NCBI RefSeq assembly: GCF_002890895.1
Contig: NZ_POUL01000001.1
Coordinates: 124,001 to 188,000, forward strand
DNA: 64,000 bases
Source: Stutzerimonas stutzeri
GTDB lineage: Bacteria > Pseudomonadota > Gammaproteobacteria > Pseudomonadales > Pseudomonadaceae
Reading direction: 5' to 3'
In this document: positions 56,937 through 64,000 of the stretch, in pieces
Numbering within the stretch: the stretch's first letter is position 1
How the letters are laid out: each line of letters opens with the position of its first letter
Notes under the pieces: generated by a model
Databases searched by the model: none
Seen by the model: only the letters and a program-made list of their open reading frames with translations
Told to the model about the DNA's origin: nothing
Made by a program: the position numbers and the translations under genes

Positions 56937-57125
56937 GGCCAGCAGACGCGACGCTGCCCTCTGCACCGGCACCCCTGGCCGCGGGCTCGGCGTCGCTTGA
57001 GCCCTGCCCTGGGCGCACTGACCTGGGGCACCGCATTCCATTCACGCACCACTTGCGCTCCTGCCGTACCCGCCGTCTGCCGCACTTGATCCCCTAGCGC
57101 CCGCCGTTTCGCCGATCTGTCCATC

Positions 57126-57141
57126 TGGTCAGCTTTTTGCA
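57126..57141 (+). promoter_or_regulatory. Sigma-54 promoter of the BMP binding-protein gene
   Basis: TGGTCAGCTTTTTGCA fits the -24/-12 consensus with invariant GG and GC at exact spacing. It is nearly identical to the promoter at 49566, including the shared CAGCTTTTTGC core. The predicted start is about 43 bases before the ATG at 57196. The sharing supports joint control of the ATPase/permeases and the binding protein. Confidence 0.75.
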
Positions 57142-57195
57142 ATTGGAGTGGCAGCCGCTACGGCTCTCGTCAGCACACACAGGAGCGTCATCCCT

Positions 57196-58287
57196 ATGCA
57201 TAAGAAATCACGGAGCACCTTGCTGCGCGGCCTTGCCGCCGCCATCGGCTTTACCACCGCATTGACCGCCGGGGCAGCGCTCGCGGCCGATCCGCTGAAG
57301 GTCGGTTTCGTGTACGTCGGCCCGATCGGCGACCATGGCTGGACCTACCAGCACGAGATGGGCCGCCAGCATCTGGAAAAGGAGCTTGGCGAGCAGGTCG
57401 AGACCACCTTCGTGGAAAACGTGGCCGAGGGCGCCGACTCCGAGCGGGTGATCCGCAACATGGCCAAGGGCGGCTATGACCTGATCTTCACCACGTCCTT
57501 CGGCTACATGAACCCGACGCTCAAGGTCGCCAAGCAATTCCCCAAGGTGACCTTCGAACACGCCACCGGCTATAAGCAGGCCAAGAACCTCGGTACTTAC
57601 CTGTCGCGCTCTTATGAAGGCCGTTACGTCGGCGGCTTCCTGGCGGCAAAGATGACCAAGAGCAAGAAGATCGGCTACATCGCCTCGTTCCCGATTCCTG
57701 AAGTCATCCGCGACATCAACGCCATCCAACTGGCGCTGGACAAGTACAACCCCGGCACCGAAATCAAGGTGGTGTGGGTGAACTCCTGGTTCGATCCGGG
57801 CAAGGAAGCCGATGCCGCCAACGCACTGATCGACCAGGGCGTGGATGTGGTCTTCCAGCACACCGACAGCCCGGCACCGATCCAGGCGGCCGAGCGCCGA
57901 GGCGTCTACTCGGTCGGCTACGCATCGGACATGGCCCACTTCGGTCCGAAGGCGGTGCTGACGTCCATCGTCAACGACTGGGGCCCGCACTACAGCAAGT
58001 CGGCTAAAGCGGTCATCGACGGTAACTGGAAGCCGCAGGATTTCTGGGGCGGGTTGGCTGAAGAAACCATCAGCCTGCCGATCAGCGACCTGGTGCCGGC
58101 TGAAGTGAAAACCGAGGCGGAACAGATCATCGCCAGTATCCGCAGCGGGGCGTTCCACCCGTTCACCGGCCCGATCAAGGATCAGTCCGGCACCGTGCGC
58201 ATTGCCGAAGGCGCCACCGCCAGCAACGGTGATCTGGCATCGATGGATTACTACGTAAACGGCATCAGCGCCGAGCTGCCGAAGTAA
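57196..58287 (+). CDS. BMP-family ABC substrate-binding protein
   Basis: 363 residues, ATG after AGGAGCG. Signal peptide to about residue 32 (TTALTAGAALAADPLKVGF). VGFVYVGPIGDHGWTYQHEMGR and FENVAEGADSERVIRN-like blocks are typical of the BMP family (PnrA/NupN), which bind purine nucleosides or bases. No lipobox, so it is probably a free periplasmic protein. It belongs with the transporter at 49616-53259, from which the ATPase and SDR genes separate it. Confidence 0.92.
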   Translation: MHKKSRSTLLRGLAAAIGFTTALTAGAALAADPLKVGFVYVGPIGDHGWTYQHEMGRQHLEKELGEQVETTFVENVAEGADSERVIRNMAKGGYDLIFTTSFGYMNPTLKVAKQFPKVTFEHATGYKQAKNLGTYLSRSYEGRYVGGFLAAKMTKSKKIGYIASFPIPEVIRDINAIQLALDKYNPGTEIKVVWVNSWFDPGKEADAANALIDQGVDVVFQHTDSPAPIQAAERRGVYSVGYASDMAHFGPKAVLTSIVNDWGPHYSKSAKAVIDGNWKPQDFWGGLAEETISLPISDLVPAEVKTEAEQIIASIRSGAFHPFTGPIKDQSGTVRIAEGATASNGDLASMDYYVNGISAELPK

Positions 58288-58439
58288 CACGATAGGCCAC
58301 AGCATCAGCCGCGCCCTCAGAGGCGCGGCACCCGGAAATTGCCGTGCCGTCCCTCCTCCCGGAGAACCGCTGGCAGAGGGCTGAGCCCTACACGGCTGCC
58401 GGTACGAGAAGACCGCAGCGATCATTCCCGGAGTCACCC

Positions 58440-59414
58440 ATGAGCACACCACTCCCCATTATCGACATCGCGCCGCTCTATGCCTCGGACGAGGACGGTT
58501 GGCACGAGGTCGCCCGACAGATCGACTCGGCCTGCCGTGACTGGGGCTTTTTCTATATCCGCAATCATCCGATCAGCGCTGAGCGTATCGGCCAGCTGAA
58601 GGATGCGGCCGAACAGTTCTTTGCGTTGCCGGTCGAGCAAAAGCTGCAGATCGACATCACAAAAAGCAAACACCACCGCGGTTACGGAGCGATCGCGACC
58701 GAACAACTCGATCCCGGCAAGCCCAGCGATCTGAAGGAGACCTTCGACATGGGTTTCCACATGCCGGCCGATCATCCGGACGTCCTGGCAGGCAAGCCGC
58801 TGCGCGGGCCGAATCGCCATCCCGATCTGGAAGGCTGGGAAGCGCTGTTCGAGCAGCACTATCGAGACATGCATGCGCTGGCTTGCACCCTCCTGCGCGC
58901 AGTGGCTAATGCGCTTGGCGTCGAGTCGGGCTTTTTCGATGAGCGCTTCGTCGAGCCGATCAGCGTGTTCCGCATGATCCACTATCCTCCACGCCAGACC
59001 GCAACGGCACCCGAGCAACAAGGGGCCGGCGCGCATACCGATTACGGCTGCATCACCCTGCTCTATCAGGACCAGGCTGGCGGCCTGCAAGTGCAGAATG
59101 TGCGCGGCGAATGGCTAGATGCGCCGCCGATTGAAGGCACCTTCGTGGTCAATATCGGCGACATGATGGCGCGCTGGAGCAACGACCGGTACAAGTCCAC
59201 ACCGCATCGGGTGATCAGCCCACTGGGCGTCGACCGCTACTCCATGCCGTTCTTCGCCGAGCCGAATCCCGACACGATCATCAGTTGCCTGCCCGGTTGC
59301 CAGAGCGAAGGCCAGCCACCCAAATACCCGGCCACGACCTGCAGTGCCTACATGCTTTCGCGTTTTGCCGAGACCTATGCCTATCGGCGCGAGGCCTCAG
59401 CCGCAGCGACATGA
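58440..59414 (+). CDS. Isopenicillin-N-synthase-like 2OG-Fe(II) dioxygenase 2
   Basis: 324 residues, ATG after CCCGGAG. DIOX_N motif CRDWGFFYIRNHPI; triad His199 and Asp201 in GAGAHTDYGCITLL and His256 in STPHRVISP; Arg266 in RYSMPFF binds 2-oxoglutarate. Clearly paralogous to dioxygenase 1 (shared CRDWGFFYI and the ARW-NDRY motif), so the two may act on successive or related substrates. It follows the BMP binding protein by 152 bases. Confidence 0.88.
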   Translation: MSTPLPIIDIAPLYASDEDGWHEVARQIDSACRDWGFFYIRNHPISAERIGQLKDAAEQFFALPVEQKLQIDITKSKHHRGYGAIATEQLDPGKPSDLKETFDMGFHMPADHPDVLAGKPLRGPNRHPDLEGWEALFEQHYRDMHALACTLLRAVANALGVESGFFDERFVEPISVFRMIHYPPRQTATAPEQQGAGAHTDYGCITLLYQDQAGGLQVQNVRGEWLDAPPIEGTFVVNIGDMMARWSNDRYKSTPHRVISPLGVDRYSMPFFAEPNPDTIISCLPGCQSEGQPPKYPATTCSAYMLSRFAETYAYRREASAAAT

Positions 59415-59487
59415 GTTGCTCACACGCCCGAGGCGGAAAGCCCCTGTCCGTGTCAGCATCGCTGTACTAGAGGCGCACCAGGGAGAA

Positions 59488-59512
59488 CGGAGGGCGAATC
59501 GCTCGCCCTCCG
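59488..59512. terminator. Hairpin between dioxygenase 2 and betA
   Basis: CGGAGGGCGA (59488-59497) and TCGCCCTCCG (59503-59512) form a perfect 10-bp stem between the two convergent genes. There is no T run, so it may be a bidirectional hairpin terminator of weak type. Confidence 0.55.
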
Positions 59513-59534
59513 CTCAACCCCGACCTGACCATAC

Positions 59535-61211
59535 TCAGCCGCGCAGAGGCGCCTTGCGAACCGGCGCGCCATTGGCCACGTAATAGGCGGCCGTGCTGCG
59601 CGGCAATGGTTCACGTCCACGAATCCGGTCGGCGATCTTCTCGGCGATCATGATGGTGGTGGCGTTGAGGTTGCCGGTGATGATCTGCGGCATGATCGAC
59701 GCATCCACCACGCGCAGGCCTTCCACGCCGTGGACACGCCCCTGACCGTCGACCACTGCCATCTCGTCCGTGCCCATCTTGCAGGAACAGGATGGGTGAT
59801 AGGCGGTCTCGGCATGCTCGCGGACGAAAGCGTCCAGATCCGCATCACTCTGGGCTTCCACGCCCGGGCTCAATTCCTTGCCACGGAAGGGGTCGAGCGC
59901 CGGCTGGTTGATGATCTCGCGCGTCAGGCGGATGCCATCGCGAAACTCCTGCCAGTCCTGATCATGAGCCATGTAGTTGAAGAGGATGCTTGGATCGACG
60001 TGAGGATCGGTCGAACGGATCTGAATCCGCCCGCGACTCGGTGAGCGCATCGAACCCACATGGGCCTGAAAGCTATGGCCGTCGTGGGCATTACTGCCGT
60101 TGTAGCTGACCGCCACCGGCAGGAAGTGGAACTGGATGTTCGGCCATTCGAACGCCTCGCGACTGCGAATGAAGCCCCCGGCTTCGAACTGGTTGCTGGC
60201 ACCGATACCAGAGCCGAGAAAAAGCCACTCGGCGCCAATGGCCGGCTGGTTCCACCACTTGAGGGCGGGATACAGCGAAACCGGCTGCTTGCACTCGTAC
60301 TGCAGGTACATTTCCAGGTGATCCTGCAGATTCTGGCCGACGCCAGGCAAGTCGTGAACCACCTCGATACCGAGCCCCTTGAGCAACGACGCCGGACCAA
60401 CGCCGGATCGCTGCAGCACTTGAGGTGAAGCAATAGCCCCGCCGCACAGCAACACTTCACGACGAGCCTGAGCGACGGTGGCTTGTTCGCCGCCACGCAG
60501 GTACTTCACACCTACAGCGCGCTTGTTCTCGAAGAGCACACGGTCGGTGACGGCATGGGTGACGATGGTCAGGTTCGGGCGGTCCTTGGCTTGGTCAAGG
60601 TAACCACGCGCCGTACTGGCGCGACGGCCATTAGGCGTGACAGTGCGGTCCATGGGCCCGAAGCCTTCCTGCTGGTAACCGTTGAGGTCCTCGGTCTGCG
60701 GATAGCCAGCCTGCACGCCCGCCTCGACCATCGCCTGGAACAGGACGTTGTTGCCGGCCTTGGGCGTCGTGACACTGACCGGGCCGTCGCCGCCGTGGTA
60801 GTCGTTGGCGCCGATGTCGCGGGTTTCAGCCTTGCGGAAGTACGGCAGGCAGTCGAGATAGGACCAGTCCTCCAGACCCGGCATGGTCGCCCAGTTGTCG
60901 TAGTCCAGGGCGTTGCCGCGGATGTAGCACATGCCGTTGATCAACGATGATCCGCCCAACCCCTTGCCGCGCCCGCAATCCATGCGCCGGTTATTCATGT
61001 GGGGTTCTGGGTCAGTCTTGTAAGCCCAGTTGTAACGCGTGCCTTGCAGCGGATAAGCAAGTGCTGCCGGCATCTGAGTGCGGAAATCGAGGCGGTAGTC
61101 AGGCCCGCCCGCCTCCAGCAGCAGGACGCTGACATCCGCGTCCTCGGTCAGGCGTGCAGCCAGGGTATTACCCGCAGAGCCGGCACCAATGATGATGTAG
61201 TCGTATTTCAT
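59535..61211 (-). CDS. betA: Choline dehydrogenase BetA
   Basis: 558 residues, ATG after GGAGGATTC, close to the 556 of E. coli BetA. FAD-binding [15 protein letters not shown] at residues ~6-20; GMC motifs [20 protein letters not shown] near residue 80 and the catalytic His in [13 protein letters not shown] near residue 465. Oxidises choline to betaine aldehyde at the membrane. It follows betB by 55 bases on the same strand. Confidence 0.96.
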   Translation of the reverse strand: MKYDYIIIGAGSAGNTLAARLTEDADVSVLLLEAGGPDYRLDFRTQMPAALAYPLQGTRYNWAYKTDPEPHMNNRRMDCGRGKGLGGSSLINGMCYIRGNALDYDNWATMPGLEDWSYLDCLPYFRKAETRDIGANDYHGGDGPVSVTTPKAGNNVLFQAMVEAGVQAGYPQTEDLNGYQQEGFGPMDRTVTPNGRRASTARGYLDQAKDRPNLTIVTHAVTDRVLFENKRAVGVKYLRGGEQATVAQARREVLLCGGAIASPQVLQRSGVGPASLLKGLGIEVVHDLPGVGQNLQDHLEMYLQYECKQPVSLYPALKWWNQPAIGAEWLFLGSGIGASNQFEAGGFIRSREAFEWPNIQFHFLPVAVSYNGSNAHDGHSFQAHVGSMRSPSRGRIQIRSTDPHVDPSILFNYMAHDQDWQEFRDGIRLTREIINQPALDPFRGKELSPGVEAQSDADLDAFVREHAETAYHPSCSCKMGTDEMAVVDGQGRVHGVEGLRVVDASIMPQIITGNLNATTIMIAEKIADRIRGREPLPRSTAAYYVANGAPVRKAPLRG

Positions 61212-61266
61212 GAATCCTCCTGTCGCGTTGGCGAGCACCGCCCTGCGCTCGTCTCGGCCTGCTCGC

Positions 61267-62739
<1,473 letters not shown>

Positions 62740-62762
62740 GATTTACCTCTTCGAATGTCCGA

Positions 62763-62791
62763 GTGGCAGCGGCCGGATAAGCCGCTGCCAC
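62763..62791. repeat. Hairpin between betT-type gene and betB
   Basis: GTGGCAGCGGC (62763-62773) and GCCGCTGCCAC (62781-62791) form a perfect 11-bp stem with a 7-base loop in the 97-base spacer. No T run follows on the minus strand. It may partly separate transporter and enzyme expression or mark an mRNA processing point. Confidence 0.6.
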
Positions 62792-62836
62792 GTTTCAGAT
62801 GCCCACGACGAACCTGTGGGTTCGCCGTGATCGCGG

Positions 62837-64000
62837 TCAGGTGGCGCTTGTGGTGCCGGGTTCGGACGAGCCGTCCGCCAGGCTGCCTTTCTCGCGCTGC
62901 AGATGCAGGAACTGCATGTGGTGTTCGTAGTGATCGAGGATGTCTTCGATCAGCTGACGCTTCGAGTAGCCCATCAGGTCGTAGCCCAGGCTGCCTTGAC
63001 GCAGGTGTACCTCAAGCCGGTAATAGTGCGCACTGCTGCTGGAGGTGCGCACCGCAAACGACGGCATGGAGCTGCGAACGGGCCAGATCTGGTAGGTGAA
63101 GTCCATCTCGCTGCCGAGATTCACGTTGAGGATCAGGTGCTCGTTGCCGGGCTCGCCTTCGACGATCTCCACCGGCACGCCCTTTTCACCGAGCGCCTTC
63201 TGGATTTCTTCCATGGCCGGACGGCATGTCTCCTTGAGGTAGCGGCGAATTTGCGACTGGCTCGGGAAGCTCATCGCCCGCGAGAGCCGCTGACTCCAGT
63301 TCATGTGGGCATGCTCGAGCGTCGCACGGCCGGACAGCTGGCCGGAGAGGCTCTTCTGGTAACTGTCCGCCATCACGCCTTCAACGTGCAGCGCCTTGAA
63401 CAGGCCGACCATCATGAACAAGAGCACAATGGAGAACGGCAGGCCCATGATCACCACGGTCCCTTGCAATGCGCTCAGCCCGCCGGCAATCAGCAGCGCC
63501 AGGGTCAGCACACCGATGATCGCGGCCCAGAGTATGCGCATCCAGACCGGCGCATCGCTGTTCGCATCCCGGAGAATCGAGGTGAAGTTGGACAGCACCA
63601 GCGAACCCGAGTCCCCCGAGGTCACAAAGAACACAATCGCGAGCACGGTGGCGACCGATGTCGTCAAACCAGCCCAGGGCAAGCTCTGCAGAAACAGGTA
63701 GATCGAGGAGCCAGGATTGCTGACAGCCTGCGCGCCAAATTCGACGGCACCGTTCATGACCAGGTCGATGGCGCTGTTACCCATGATCGACATCCACGCC
63801 ATCATGAAGGCCAGCGGCAGCAGCAACGTGCCAACCACGAATTCACGGATGGTACGGCCTCGCGAAATGCGCGCCAGGAACAGGCCTACGAACGGCCCCC
63901 ACGCGATCCACCAGGCCCAGAAGAATACCGTCCAGGCATTCAGCCAGTCGGTCGGCTGGTCGTAGGCATAGGTGTCGAACGACAGGCTGATGAAGTTGGA
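62837..64000 (-). CDS. betT: BetT-type BCCT choline transporter (5' end outside window)
   Basis: 388 C-terminal codons are present; the frame runs off the right edge without a start. BCCT features: WTVFFWAWWIAWGPFVGLFLARISRG with the Trp-rich segment, GGLSALQGTVVIMGLPF. The long cytoplasmic C-terminus (from about 63380 leftward, ending DHYEHHMQFLHLQREKG) is of the BetT type that senses osmotic stress. Imports choline for BetA. No betI regulator gene lies between this gene and betB. Confidence 0.92.
   Translation of the reverse strand, partial: SNFISLSFDTYAYDQPTDWLNAWTVFFWAWWIAWGPFVGLFLARISRGRTIREFVVGTLLLPLAFMMAWMSIMGNSAIDLVMNGAVEFGAQAVSNPGSSIYLFLQSLPWAGLTTSVATVLAIVFFVTSGDSGSLVLSNFTSILRDANSDAPVWMRILWAAIIGVLTLALLIAGGLSALQGTVVIMGLPFSIVLLFMMVGLFKALHVEGVMADSYQKSLSGQLSGRATLEHAHMNWSQRLSRAMSFPSQSQIRRYLKETCRPAMEEIQKALGEKGVPVEIVEGEPGNEHLILNVNLGSEMDFTYQIWPVRSSMPSFAVRTSSSSAHYYRLEVHLRQGSLGYDLMGYSKRQLIEDILDHYEHHMQFLHLQREKGSLADGSSEPGTTSAT

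Overview
The window looks like a chromosomal segment of a Pseudomonas-type gammaproteobacterium, most plausibly the Stutzerimonas/Pseudomonas stutzeri group. The support is high GC, Pseudomonas-like proteins, and the order htrB/lpxL-type acyltransferase, minC-minD-minE, rluA, apeB, prc. I recall the same neighbourhood from P. aeruginosa (PA3242-PA3257). No phage, IS element, rRNA operon or CRISPR array was seen. One initiator tRNA is present.

Layout. 0-2.6 kb: partial SDR gene, then the acetate permease pair DUF485-actP. 2.8-6.4 kb: DUF2061 protein, a secreted alpha/beta hydrolase overlapping mlaA, and a pirin. 6.4-15.8 kb: housekeeping block (late lipid A acyltransferase, min operon, rluA, a nonsense-interrupted methyltransferase, apeB, prc, an EAL protein), with a decayed quinone oxidoreductase between apeB and prc. 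16-16.9 kb: two small proteins and tRNA-fMet with a strong terminator. 16.9-34.9 kb: an exopolysaccharide locus. It starts with a long AT-richer leader carrying two ops/JUMPstart-like elements, followed by a 2OG-Fe(II) oxygenase, DegT aminotransferase, flippase, GT2, Wzc-type autokinase, WbqC protein, its own RfaH-type antiterminator, GT4, Wzy-like polymerase, PslG-like glycosidase, two more GT4s, two small unknown proteins, GT2 and an OafA-type acyltransferase. 34.9-40.2 kb: a response regulator and a frameshifted KaiC-like ATPase, a Cache-GGDEF cyclase and rimO.

40.4-59.4 kb is the most interesting region: a putative nitrogen-scavenging island for nucleobases or related heterocycles. It holds a Tsx-type outer membrane channel, a RutR-like TetR regulator, a LysR regulator, two isopenicillin-N-synthase-like 2OG-Fe(II) dioxygenases, an alpha/beta hydrolase, a NitT/Thi5-type ABC importer, a CDA-fold deaminase, an SDR and a complete BMP/Nup-type nucleoside ABC importer. 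A P-type cation ATPase and another SDR interrupt the last part. Three good -24/-12 (sigma-54) promoter matches precede tsx, the BMP ATPase gene and the BMP binding-protein gene, which suggests common nitrogen control. The chemistry of the pathway is not one I recognise.

59.5-64 kb: choline to glycine betaine genes (betA, betB and the 3' part of a BCCT choline transporter gene, all on the minus strand). Start codons were chosen by ribosome-binding sites and family lengths. All functions are inferred from sequence recognition by eye; no database search was run.
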